Positions 31,561 to 42,463 of a DNA stretch of 64,000 bases are shown here, piece after piece. Below the pieces are notes generated by a model. It worked only from the letters and a program-made list of their open reading frames with translations. It ran no database searches and was not told where the DNA came from. Within the stretch, counting starts at the first letter, position 1, and each line of letters opens with the position of its first letter. A program made the position numbers and the translations under genes. This DNA is from Chlorops oryzae (taxonomy: Eukaryota; Arthropoda; Insecta; Diptera; Chloropidae). The stretch covers positions 46,288,935 through 46,352,934 of the forward strand of contig CM035807.1 of the NCBI GenBank assembly GCA_020466095.1, given 5' to 3'.

Positions 31561-32278
31561 TATGCCTTGTTCAGACGTAACGTGTTTCAGCTCTCATTCG
31601 TGTTTCGAGGCCGAAACAAGAAGCGAAACACTTGTTTCGCCATACAAATTTTTGACAACCCGAAGCACTATCTCTACTTGCTTCAGTTCGAAGCAAGTAG
31701 CGAAGCAAGTTAAATTTGATATCAACCCTGCTTGTTATCGAAAATAATCGGAAATAGTGGGAAATAAATGACAGCAGAGAAAGAAAAATAAACAAACCCG
31801 GGTAAAAAGATGCATTCTTTAAAAATATATTATGCATAACAATTAACTTACAATTTATCTCCATTCCGCAACAACCAAAGCTTTTGCTCACGATAATAAA
31901 TAAAAACCAACAGTCAAAACAAAGCAGTGCTGCCAACTGTTAGCAATAGAAAGTGCAAAATATCTATGTTGGCATCACTGGAACGAAGCAAGATTGCACC
32001 ATGAGAACGGGTTAATCTGAATCTCGCTTCAGATAACCGAAACACTTGCTTCACAACGCCGTGAGAACAAGCTATAAGTGTTTCAGATCGAAACAAGTAG
32101 TGAAACAAGTAAAAATTGTGATCATCACTAATATTATCGATTGTTATCGGAGAAAGAAGTGAAAAGAAATATATATATATATATAAACAAAAGGAAAGAG
32201 CTCTAGTTCGAAGTAAGTATTGGTGGTTTTAAAAATTGAAATAAAACGTATATATATGTATATATATGATGTATTCAG
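31561..32278. other. Probable 5' region of the Harbinger element
   Basis: Repeated words CGAAACAAGAAGCGAAACAC, GAAGCAAGTAGCGAAGCAAG (31613-31710) and GAAACAAGTAGTGAAACAAG (32091) are probable subterminal transposase-binding repeats. TGTTCAGACG at 31567 and TGTTCTCACGGCG (minus, near 32072) suggest an end or a nested copy. An (AT)n tract lies at 32170-32182. Terminal boundaries are not resolved. Confidence 0.4.
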
Positions 32279-33859
32279 ATGGATTCGCGGAAAGGTGTTA
32301 TTGCTAGGATTGTCATGGCTAGACGTTTATCCAATCTGTCGAAGGTTATTGAAAGAACCAAAATGCGTAACGAGGCCATGAAGCACCTCCAGAATCAGCG
32401 CATTTTATTAATGGAACAAATTACATTGCTACTTACTCTCGGCATTCAACTTAAAGCGGAACGCAGATTGAAATGGAAAACGGTAAATTATGCATAAATT
32501 ATTTAATATTAAAATTAAATTTGAATGTGTTTAGGAGCGTACTCAATCCTTCTAGGAAATTGATTGCCCGTTGGCAGATGAAGCTTCCTTCAAAAATAAC
32601 TTCAGAATGGGCAGAAGGCTTTTCAACAAGTTATTTATGTCAAATACTCCCGAGACTGCAAAAGCAAGATACCATCATGCGCCAATCAATAAAATTGGAG
32701 AAAAGAATAGCCATAGTCCTGTACGCCTTAGGTTCATCTGCCGAGTATCGTACTATTGCGAACATGTTCGGCGTTGGAAAATCTACGGTGTGTGACATCT
32801 TGATGAGCTTTTGTGCAGAAGTGTGGAAGGTTATGGCTCGAATGTACCTTAACCACTTTCTGCTCACCACGGAAAAAATTAAGAGCTTGGTTGGGGATTT
32901 TGAGGCGATTGGCTTTCCGCAATGCATGGGAGCGCTTAGTAAGCGTGTTCAACCTACTTAAATTGGATTTTTGTTTATTGAAATATTTAGAAGATGGGTG
33001 CCACATTGAAGTTCACCCTGCATTTGAAGACGCAACGGACTACTACAATTATAAGGGCTGGTATTCCACTGATTTGTTGGCATTGGTGGACGCTAGGTAA
33101 AATGAACAATTTATATGTACGAATTCGTTATTCATGTACATCCATCTTTTTAGGTGCCGTTTTATTTATGTCAGCATAGGTAGCCCGGGCCGATGCAACG
33201 ATTCGTCCATCTTTCAGTCGACCTCCTTAAGACGAAGTTTGGATGAGTGCAGTCTTATGACTGATTTGAAAAGGACAATTTCAGATGTAGATGTGCCAGT
33301 GTTTATCTTGGGGGACTCTGCTTTTCGCTTAAGCGACAAACTGATGAAGCCATATCCTTTTCATATCACTCAGAGTCGACAGCAAAAAAAATTTAATTAT
33401 TGTCATTCCAAAGCACGAAGAGTGGTGGAGAATGCATTTGGGCACCTAAAAGCTAGATTCAGGCGCATCGGAAAAGGCCTGGATAATTCTTTGAGGAATG
33501 TCAACCCCATTGTGTTAGCGTGCTGCGTTCTACACAATTTTTTAAACGAGAATGACGATATCATTAACGAAACCTGGCTGCGAAACATGGAAAATAATGG
33601 GAGCAATCGTGTTTATCCCGATCATGAAGAAGTATCTACCGATCATCAAAACAACCCCGAAGTAATAAGAAATGCAATAGCTTCCTTTTTAAGTAAGTAT
33701 ACAAAATTATTATATTTATGTAAAAGTAAAGAAGTCCATTTTCATTTTGAGGTACATTCATCACAGTTCTTGTCTAAAAAAAAAAAAAAAAACAAATTAA
33801 AAAGAAATCAATTATATCCTAACGTTTTAAAAATTCCACTAAAGTCTCTTGAACCTTAG
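32279..33859 (+). pseudogene. PIF/Harbinger (HARBI1-like) transposase, four exons
   Basis: Inferred exons are 32279-32482, 32535-32938, 32991-33096 and 33154 to about 33700-33859, each with GT...AG introns of about 50-60 bp. An HTH-like segment (IANMFGVGKSTVCDIL) precedes the DDE_Tnp_4 core: first Asp in DGCHIEVHPAFE (exon 3), second in LGDSAFRLSDKL, Glu in RRVVENAFGHLKARFR (exon 4). Exon 2 carries an in-frame TAG near 32553 and a frameshift near 32632, so this copy is probably inactive, although the catalytic triad survives. It converges with the Myb-like gene on the other strand, the standard two-gene layout of Harbinger. Confidence 0.85.
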
Positions 33860-34628
33860 CCTCCCTTTCAATATATGCTTTCATGTCCTTTTGTTTTTCC
33901 TCTTCAATCTTAATTAGCCTTTCAGACGATTTCTTCACTTCATCTAGCATTTTTTTTACATTTCCTTCGATCCTGTTAAAAATATTTAACAAGTTCTCTT
34001 TTCTTGCCTTAGGTTTGGACGACGATGGCAATGCTGGTGACGGACACTCACTTTGATTTGGCGACTCGAAATATTCGGGAGCGATTTCAATAATAGAGTT
34101 TATATCTTTAAAAATAAAAAAAAAATTAAAATTTGTTACTATTGATGATTTCTTTTACTTACTATTTATACTATCTTGCACCAAGCTTTCACAATTGTGA
34201 ATTTTTCTGTCAGCGAAAAGGGTCTTCATATCATTATATAGATCCCAGTCTGAAGGGGATCCACCTGTCACACCAACTTTTTGCTTTTCTTTACTGGTAA
34301 AAGCATATTTTGCGGTTATAAAAATCTTCTCTTTTGTCGGTAAAACAAACCGATAACGTGAGGTCATGTTATGCATTTTCGATTTTATTTCCTCCACTCC
34401 GTACGTAAACCCTTCCTTTTTCATCAATTCGGCCATTTCTGCCAGTATATGGCTATTCTTGCGGCATCCTCGCAACTGGTCCATTTTTTCAGACCAAACA
34501 GCAAGCAAGGCCCACTCGCTTGCCTGCTCCTATTTACTTGCGCTTTTCCTTGCTGATAAAAAATTGAAAATTATACCCGCTATATAAATTCATTAATATT
34601 CTGCTGTTAACTTACATTTCTTGTCCAT
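33819..34628 (-). CDS. Harbinger accessory protein with Myb/SANT-like domain
   Basis: Inferred exons on the minus strand are 34628-34616 (start ATG), 34552-34163 and 34105-33819, with GTAAGT-type donors. The middle exon contains a trihelix Myb/SANT-like domain (LLAVWSEKMDQLRG ... EIKSKMHNMTSRYR) that in Harbinger elements binds the termini and imports the transposase. The last exon is Ser/Pro/Lys-rich and then strongly charged (KKMLDEVKKSSERLIKIEEE), a likely coiled coil. No lesion is seen in these exons. It overlaps the transposase 3' end tail-to-tail. Confidence 0.75.
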
Positions 34629-34838
34629 TTTCAGTCTTCTCGGTATCTGAGGGGGTGTTTGGTTGTGAAAATATTTTGTTGTTTTGTTATTTTCTTTAAA
34701 AATACAGGATTCAGAAATTTGTCTTTGTTTTTCAAATTTGTTTGTTCACATATCCAAAGAGTATGTATTGCTAAAACAGGGTATAATGTACATATAGTGT
34801 AAAGAAAGACAACGTTCTATATGAACACACGCTAGGAA
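34629..34838. other. Probable right flank of the Harbinger element
   Basis: No gene; the right terminus was not identified with confidence. Confidence 0.3.
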
Positions 34839-35233
34839 CAGTGCTGTCGGAATTACTACAATTGTAGTATTTTACTACAATTTCATCACCCTTACTACTA
34901 TACTACTAAAATAGAAATATTACTACATTTCTCTAAAAATGCAGATACTTGTAGTATCCATCAAAAATTTTTTCTCAAAAATGAAAACAGACAGCTATAC
35001 GATATTGTGTTTTTTTTTTTTTTTTTTTTTTTTGTAATTTCGTAAAATTTACTCGGACACAGTAGTACCATTCATGTTCCATACATGAAAAAGTTTTTAA
35101 GAGAAGTGCATTTGTTAAATATTATATTTCCAACCCATTTTATTTTATTTCCTAAAAGTAATACAAAATGCCCCAAAACACTATTAACAAAGCAAGCTAT
35201 ACTACTAAACGAAAATCGAAAACGACAGCACTG
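34839..35233. mobile_element. 395-bp hAT-like MITE
   Basis: Ends CAGTGCTGTCG and CGACAGCACTG are exact inverted repeats with the hAT-type CAGTG start. The interior has repeated TACTAC words and a 24-base T tract near 35011. No 8-bp target duplication is visible (GCTAGGAA versus CTGCTTGT), so an end may have been altered. Confidence 0.6.
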
Positions 35234-35384
35234 CTGCTTGTGAGAGACGGTTGAGACGATTTGCTTTCTCATGAGAGCGAACTCACCGCTCTAAACCAGT
35301 TTAAACTTTTGCGTATTTGAGTGTGTTTGTGTCTCGCGTAAATTGAACGATGAACATGTTGACGCACATTGAAATCACCGGCGC
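35234..35384. other. Short unassigned stretch left of the second Transib-type end
   Basis: No gene. It ends CACCGGCG immediately before CACAGTG. Confidence 0.4.
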
Positions 35385-35410
35385 ACAGTGGTCCGGACAG
35401 AAGTAGGATC
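35385..35410 (+). repeat. Candidate Transib terminus with CACAGTG heptamer
   Basis: The sequence CACAGTGGTCCGGACAGAAG is preceded by CGGCG (35380-35384), which fits the CGNCG target preference reported for Transib. It is oriented with the element to its right and lies about 430 bp past the 3' end of the RAG1-like transposase. No matching right terminus was found. Confidence 0.45.
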
Positions 35411-35812
35411 GGTCAAAAATCTGTAACTTTTGAATGCGTTGACATATTTCAATAGTTTTTCTGTTGTTTTAAAGCTTAAAATTTAAAGTTTTTTAAAATA
35501 TATTCTTATACATATTAAAGAAGTAAAATATGGAAACAATAACTATAAAATTTTAAAACAACAACGGTTGAAAATTAAGTCGAGTTGGCAAAAAATCTGA
35601 AAACTATGAGCCAAGGAAAATGATTAAAAACATTTTTAAAGTTAAAGTAAAAAAAAATATGGCCGTAAACAAATAGTTTTACCCCCGGAACACCCGCAAT
35701 CACACCTTAAGAAGGGGGTTAATTTAGAATTTGTATGAAAAATCGATATGTTTATGAATTTTTTGAATAGTCATCTGTGACCTAACGTAGGTCTTAATCC
35801 CAGAAAGTTCTC

Positions 35813-37773
35813 CTAAAATTTCCGCAAACCATGCAAATCTTCAAAAGTAACGAAGACTTGAAATAAATGGGTCAGATCTTGAGAGTAGTATATGCAGCAA
35901 ATCTTCGTTCGTGCATTCTCTTGAAAATTTTCTTGTATTGTGTTCTCGGAAGGGCCTATATTCCGTATTTCGACTTCCTTGAGCCTCCTCCGAAAGGTCT
36001 CCAATAGGTATATGATGGTTTTCATAAAACTTTATAATTTCCTTCCCATGGAACAAAATTTTATGAGCAGTCGGGGTAAATTTTCTCCATGAATAATGTT
36101 TTTGATACACCTCAACTCTTTCATTGGCGAAAGCAACAAATTTTTCCGGGTTAATGCTTTTATTGCAGCAAAGAACAATCACTATGGTTTTGAACCGATT
36201 ATTCACTTCAAATTCAACACCTGTTATACTTGCCGCTAAAACAGTATTTGAAAAAAATCGTCTGGCCGTATTTCCATCATTTGAATTGCCGTGTCCTTGT
36301 TTTGGCTTATCAATAATTAAACCTTTTTTTGTGTAAGCGTCCTTGGGTCTCTTTTTGGCCTTTGATCTCTTATCATGATTATTTTTTTTCTTAACAGTTT
36401 CTCGATCACCGAAATCTAAGTCATACGCAATCTTTTAAATAAATTGCATGAGGCGAATCTTAGAATGAAGAGAAGAAAGACCAAAATTAGAACTCTTTTC
36501 ATTTGCAGTTTCTGGATTAGGGCATTCATTTAAAAGAACGAAAGTTAGTGACAAACAACGCATGATGAAGATGATTTGGTTTCGGTAATTGCCTGACACG
36601 CCTTGTCATCTACCAAAGTCAAAATAACATTGTAATTGATTTTTAAAGTGCGCCCCATTATCTCGGATTCAAAAGAAGAGAATTCTTTAATATGACCCTT
36701 AATCTTATCGACTTCAGCTTTAATAAATACAGTTGTTTCCTTGTGAAATTCGAACTTGATAGGACGGCAAAGGTGAGTTGAAGAAGGGCTAGAGTTTTTC
36801 CAGATATGGTTGAAGCCATTATTAGAAAAAACTCTCAATCTGAGTGGTACATAAGAAATCAAAACATTTCAGAATCTGTGACGTTTTCTTCAAGAACTTA
36901 TATTCTTTTTGTCCTGAAAAACCATCGCGACCCCACTTGCCTGTTAAACAAATTTCATCATTTTCTGACACCATTTCAGGCAATTTGTCGTCAGTGCATA
37001 AAAAATTTCTTTTAGCGGTATGGTCTAAAAGATCTTGCAAATTAACTTCAACTGACTTGGATGTTATAACTATTGCTTCTGATGAAGGATAACATGCCTT
37101 TTTTGCATCTATTAACTCATGGTATGAAGGATATAAGTCCACCTGGTTGTCCAAAGAAAGAGTCCTTAAACGCATGTATTGATGCTTTGTCAACTTCAAA
37201 TCGACAAACAACGCTAAGGCTTCTTCAGCGGAATACTTTTGAGTTATGACTGCACCTTTCCTCATAAAGCTTCTAACTTCCTCTCGGCTCTTTTCAGAAA
37301 GAATGTTTAATGCGCAAGCTTTAGAAAAGGAACCTTCTATTCTTACTTGGTGCAAAAAATCATTCCTTTATAGTCCCCTTTCCAACACCTTCATAAAGCT
37401 TTTGCAACTTTCGCCGTCGAGTCCGCATACTGCTTTCTTGTAAAGATTTCGTAGGCCTTCCTCTTTTAGAAGTTCCACTACTGTATATTTTAACCGAGCT
37501 GCCAGTAACTTTCAAAACACCTTTCAACCATGCAGAATTTTGTTTAAAAAAAGATGTCTTTCAATGTTTGGCTTTAGAGAAACGTTTTTTAAGGGAAACT
37601 AAAAACGCCTCGCTCTTTCTAAGTGCTCCTTCCTCACACAAACCCTGAGTTGAACAAAGTTCTTTAATATAATGGAAAACATCGTTCGAATTTTTTTTTT
37701 TACAAAATAAATTTGAGCCAACTTTTTGTAAGTAAAATCGAGCATTTTTTTTAAATCGCTGTGAAATTAACAC
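35813..37773 (-). pseudogene. RAG1/Transib-like transposase, decayed
   Basis: Reading on the minus strand: N-terminal pieces to 37561; a GRP-type basic segment (RGRPTKSLQESSMRTRRRKL, near 37460) like the RAG1 nonamer-binding region; LTKHQYMRLRTLSLDNQVDL (near 37185) like the conserved segment after it; first catalytic-Asp context KWGRDGFSGQKEY (near 36940); WKNSSPSSTHLCRPI (near 36800); a CxxC (CVVC, near 36550); DKPKQGHGNSNDGNTARRFF (near 36290), the probable second Asp region; and the Glu region IPIGDLSEEAQGSRN... RKFSRECTNEDLLH (near 35980). Stops and frameshifts separate the pieces. The order and spacing parallel the RAG1 core, and that is the basis of the call. The N-terminal end abuts the long inverted repeat at 37803. 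Confidence 0.65.
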
Positions 37774-37802
37774 GGAAGAAGAGCATATTTTTAAAAACGT
37801 GT

Positions 37803-39073
37803 ATATTGGGATGTCTCAAAAAAAAAATTTTTCTGGGCACAAGCGTTTTTTGAAAGCATAAGGGGTAAAGTATTTTTTAGAATTTTTCCAGATTTTTTGG
37901 AAAACGTTTAGAGGTCCCCCAAAGCCGTTTTTCCCTAGTTAACAGAACATTTGGACTTCCTTTAATTGTAAGCATATTTTCATTTACGATGCACTCGTGT
38001 TTGAGTCTTGCTGCCATCGTGTCAAAAGAAAAATGTTTAATCTTTCCGCCTGTGTCGAAAGAGCAAAAAGTTCGATTGTTCTCGTGGTCTATTTTCAGCG
38101 ACAATCTCAAATTTTTTCAAAAATTTACTTTAACAGCATAAACAAGGTGTCATAACTTCTTAAGTTACTATAAAACTATGAAAAAGTAATGATGCAGTTT
38201 GATAGACTGTGAGTTTGTTCAAGCGTATAAATATTAAAATATTTATTTACTTTCGCGGTGGTAAGGTAATAACCTAAAAACAATGTGTTGCATAGATAAA
38301 AAAAAAGGGGTATATTTTTAACAGTCTTTGCTTATGTGATTTAAAAATTTTCTAAGTTTTCTCTATACATATCAGAGTTCTGGAAACTTCTTGAAAAATT
38401 TATTGCATACTTAAAGTGCAAATAAAATTTGCATTTTTAAATGTACATTGATAATATCTGTGCCAATTGATCATAACTTTTTAAGTCAAAAACCGTTGTT
38501 TCGCAAAAATTCTCTTTAAATTTTGCACGCCTTCTCTTGCTAAACGATGTTTTATTTAGAAAAATGGTAGGAACACAAGTGTTAAACCATAACATGAACC
38601 GGATTAAAAGAATTGCACCAGTGCCAATGACTGTTATTTCTCATAAGTCACCTGGCACAGATATTATAATATAAATTGGTCAGTAATTATCATTCATTAA
38701 GCAGCCAACTATTGTGTTTTTTTAGAGTAAACACTTGTCCATCGTCACGATTCGCAAAATTCTCAAAATTTTAATTTTCCCCTATTTAGGATTGCGTACT
38801 TAGCAACCAAAAAAAATCCTCTATTGAGATTAAAATGTGACCATGGACATAATTTGCAAAATTCTCAAAACTTAAATTTTCACTATTTGGGATTGTGCAT
38901 TCAGCAGCCAAATATGCTGCTCTATTAGGGTTAAAATTCGACCATGACCACCATTCGCGAAATTTGCAAATTTTTGATTTTCACTAATTTGGATTGTTTT
39001 TTTTAACAACTAGAAATAATCCTCTGTTGAGTTTAAAATTTGACCACGGCCTCAATACGCGAAATTCGCGAAG
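37803..39073 (+). repeat. Long inverted repeat, left arm
   Basis: This is repeated in opposite orientation at 41188-42463 with high identity by eye (about 95%; small indels). It contains a short minus-strand frame (38110-37877: RLSLKIDHENNRTFCSFDTG) that is broken in the other arm and matches nothing I know. The inner part (about 38735-39073) is three diverged tandem units of about 115 bp, each with TTCGCRAAATT and TTGACCA-type words. Confidence 0.9.
38735..39073 (+). repeat. Three tandem units of about 115 bp
   Basis: Each unit runs from a CATCGTCACGATTCGCAAAA-like segment through GGATTGYG...CAGCCAAA to CTCTATTGAGATTAAAATGT. They are diverged from each other but mirrored closely at 41188-41525, so the tandem structure is older than the inverted duplication. 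Confidence 0.75.
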
Positions 39074-40054
39074 ATAGATATTATAGATATTATAATTTAA
39101 ATCGGTCAGTAATTATCATTTATTCAGTAGCCAAATATTGTTTTCGGAATCACGGCTAAGAATTCCATATGGAGAGATTCGAGTTCGGGCAAAAATTTAA
39201 ATGCGTCATTAATTATATAAATCCGGTAGAAATGATATTAATATATGCCAAAGACACAACTACCAACCCCCGCCCCTCCCGCCGTAATTAAACACTTGTT
39301 ACTTTGAAAACTTAGCACCAATCACCCATGCGATATGTTATATGACACAAACTTTGAAAGGAATACGATTTTGTATAGAAAAGGGCACGAAACCTTTTCT
39401 ACGCAAGTTTGACTTGCACTTGGTCGACTTTATTTGAAATACTAAATATCGGAAATTTTTCAAAGTTCGGTAAGCTAAATTTACGATGGATAAGTTAATA
39501 ATAGTAAATAACTGTTTTTTATTTTAAATAGGATGCTTTCGCTGCGAACTTAAAGTGTGTGTCTCTTGGGTGAAACCCTTGAAACTTTTATCCCGATTAT
39601 GCCGCCAACGAAAATGGAAATTTTGAAAAGGTTTCTACATTTCCATTTGAAGGAAAAATAACAATAGCAAAGAGTTCTCAAAGGACGGCTCATGAATTGA
39701 AGAGTATTTGGGGAACGATTCAGGAGATACGAAGCATTACAAGAATGTTGATTAAATTGCACGGAAAATATGTGTCTCTAGGCAAACACCGTGTCCGGTT
39801 TTCGCCGTAGCCGCAATGGAGACGAGCCATTAATCAGAACTTTTTTAACGAAACTTTGCTCTCTCTCTGGTGCAACAGCTCGAACTCTAGCGACGGCTCG
39901 TCACTCTTCTTTGGTCGTTAACGCGCTCTACGTTCGCCGCTCCGCAAATTCGTATTATTAAAAACTAAATTCAAAATATAAATCGTAAACTCGTATAACC
40001 ATAAAACCAGAATACCAAAACAAAGTATATATAACAACAAAGTGAATTCAAAGC
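39074..40054. other. Centre of the long inverted repeat, no gene seen
   Basis: Unique spacer. Two related words GTGTGTCTCTTGGGTGAAAC (39558) and TGTGTCTCTAGGCAAACACC (39771) bracket a 200-bp stretch. 39841-39960 is GC-richer with CTCTCTCT. No coding frame of weight. Confidence 0.35.
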
Positions 40055-40240
40055 CAAGAAGGCATAGTTTATTTTTAATTTAAAAACCTTTATTTTCAAT
40101 ACTTTTACATCGCGTCGCGAAAAACGCAACTCCAAACGAAATCTTGTAAATAGCCAAGAAGGCACTGTTTTATTTGTAATTGAACCCTTTTTTTACCAAA
40201 TACATCTACATCGCGTCGCGAAAAACGCAACTACAAACCA
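40055..40240 (+). repeat. Tandem duplication of about 100 bp
   Basis: AGCCAAGAAGGCA ... ACATCGCGTCGCGAAAAACG occurs at 40053-40128 and again at 40152-40229. It lies just upstream of a transposase-like N-terminal fragment and may be part of that element's 5' region. Confidence 0.75.
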
Positions 40241-40319
40241 GCGAAGAAAGCTGTCCAAGATCATCCACTCCAAGGCAGTAGAAGAAAACACAGGTACGTG
40301 TCCTTATTCACTTCCCTCA

Positions 40320-40620
40320 CCTCAACACACCGATTAAGGAAAAACAGCGGAACGGTGGAGAAGAGGAAAATTTTCTTGGAGTCCTTAACTGAAACGTTTG
40401 AGCTAAAATCTGAATCTCGCGCAAAAAGTGCAAGAAGACCTTTTGGCATGTCGAGCCAAAAAAAATTCAGGACCATGAAGGTGTAAGCGAGAGCGATGAT
40501 TCCGCAAGTCAAAGCTATGAGCCAAGGGCGAAAAAACGTGTTTCAGAATCTACAACAAAAGGAACCTGCGCTTAAGCCTTGATATGACTGGAATTAGTTG
40601 CCGAAAAGCCGCTCTGGTAT
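40320..40620 (+). pseudogene. N-terminal fragment of an unassigned transposase-like protein
   Basis: Readable: VEKRKIFLESLTETFEL and ARRPFGMS; after a shift SESDDSASQSYEPRAKKR; then SLDMTGISCRKAALVL near 40585. The last motif resembles KAKISIRMAVHLLAAAGEA at 44180 and is common in repetitive arthropod proteins. It is cut off at 40620 by a mariner fragment. One frameshift at about 40480 and one near 40570. Confidence 0.45.
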
Positions 40621-40622
40621 TA

Positions 40623-40895
40623 ACAGGTTGGCTGATAAGTCCCCGGTCTGACACATAAATGGCGTTGCTAGTATTAAATGCATATTATTTTTATATAGTG
40701 GCAACCTTCAAATGATTCGTGTCAAAATTTTACGTCTGTAAGTCAATTAGTTTGTGAGATAGAACGTCTTTTGTGAAGCAACTTTTGTTATTGTGAAAAA
40801 AATGGAAAAAATGGAATTTCGTGTTTTGATAAAATACTGTTTTCTGAAGGGAAAAAATACAGTGGAAGCAAAAACTTGGCTTGATAATGCGTTTT
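40623..40895 (+). mobile_element. Irritans-type mariner, 5' fragment
   Basis: It starts with TA then ACAGGTTGGCTGATAAG, and follows 19189-19470 closely, lacking the extra GAGATAGAGCA duplication of that copy. It ends abruptly near GATAATGCGTTTTC at 40895. No right terminus. Confidence 0.88.
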
Positions 40896-41187
40896 CAGTA
40901 AAATTGTTGTTTTTTTTTGAAAAATAAGTCAAATATATCTCTGTAGCATTTTCTATGCGATTATTAAAATAGGTACTTGGAGTGTTAAAAATGTATCGTG
41001 TTTTTGGTTTCCCATAAGAATTCTAATGGTGGGAACTACTTGATCCTACCACGCTATTTTTTGCCAAGTGCCAGCTATAGTTGTATATGATAGTATATTT
41101 TAATTTATATTAATCTTACTAAGTATTTGGAACTGAGTTATCAAAACAAAAAATATTCCATCCTTTAAAATAGTAAAAATCTAAAAT
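40896..41187. other. No gene seen
   Basis: AT-rich remainder of the central spacer between the inverted arms. Confidence 0.4.
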
Positions 41188-42463
41188 TCGCGAATTTCGC
41201 GTGTTGAGGCCGTGGTCAAATTTTAAACTCAACAGAGGATTATTTTTGGTTGTTAACAAAAACAATCCAATTTAGTGAAAACCAAAAATTTTCAAATTTC
41301 GCGAATGGTGGTCATGGTCGAATTTTAACCCTAATAGAGCAGCATATTTGGCTGCTGAATGCACAATCCCAAATAGTGAACATTTAAGTTTTGAGAATTT
41401 TGCAAATTATGTCCATGGTCACATTTTAATCTCAATAGAGGATTTTTTTTGGTTGCTAAGTACGCAATCCTAAATAGGGGAAAATTAAAATTTTGAGAAT
41501 TTTGCGAATCGTGACGATGGACAAGTGTTTACTCTAAAAAAACACAATAGTTGGCTGCTTAATGAATGATAATTACTGACCAATTTATATTATAATATCT
41601 GTGCCAGGTGACTTATGAGAAATAACAGTCATTGGCACTGGTGCAATTCTTTTAATCCGGTTCATGTTATGGTTTAACACTTGTGTTCCTACCATTTTTC
41701 TAAATAAAACATCGTTTAGCAAGAGAAGGCGTGCAAAATTTAAAGAGAATTTTTGCGAAACAACGGTTTTTGACTTAAAAAGTTATGATCAATTGGCACA
41801 GATATTATCAATGTACATTTAAAAATGCAAATTTTATTTGCACTTTAGGTATGCAATAAATTTTTCAAGAAGTTTCCAGAACTCTGATATGTATACAGAA
41901 AACTTAGAAAATTTTTAAATCACATAAGCAAAGACTGTTAAAAATATACCCCTTTTTTTTATCTATGCAACACATTGTTTTTAGGTTATTACCTTACCAC
42001 CGCGAAAGTAAATAAATATTTTAATATTTACACGCTTGAACAAACTCACAGTCTATCAAACTGCATCATTACTTTTTCATAGTTTTATAGTAACTTAAGA
42101 AGTTATGACACCTTGTTTATGCTGTTAAAGTAAATTTTTGAAAAAATTTGAGATTGTCGCTGAAAATAGACCACGAGAACAATCGAACTTTTTGCTCTTT
42201 CGACACAGACGGAAAGTTTAAACATTTTTCTTTTGACACGATGGCAGCAAGACTCAAAACGAGTGCATCTCGTAAATGAAAATATGCTTACAATTAAAGG
42301 AAGTCCAAAAGTTCTGTTAACTAAAGAAAAACGGCCTTGGGGGATCTCTAAACGTTTTCCAAAAAATCTGAAAAAATTCTGAAAAATACTTTACCCCTTT
42401 AGCTTTCATAAACTGCCTGTGCAGCTATGAAATTTAAAAAAAAAAAATTTTTTTTGGGATACC
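41188..42463 (-). repeat. Long inverted repeat, right arm
   Basis: Reverse complement of 37803-39073. The transcript of either strand across 37803-42463 could fold into a stem of about 1.26 kb with a 2.1-kb loop. Confidence 0.9.

Noticed and set aside
36844..37092. 82-residue plus-strand frame over the RAG1-like relic
   Set aside because: Antisense shadow of the minus-strand transposase pieces.
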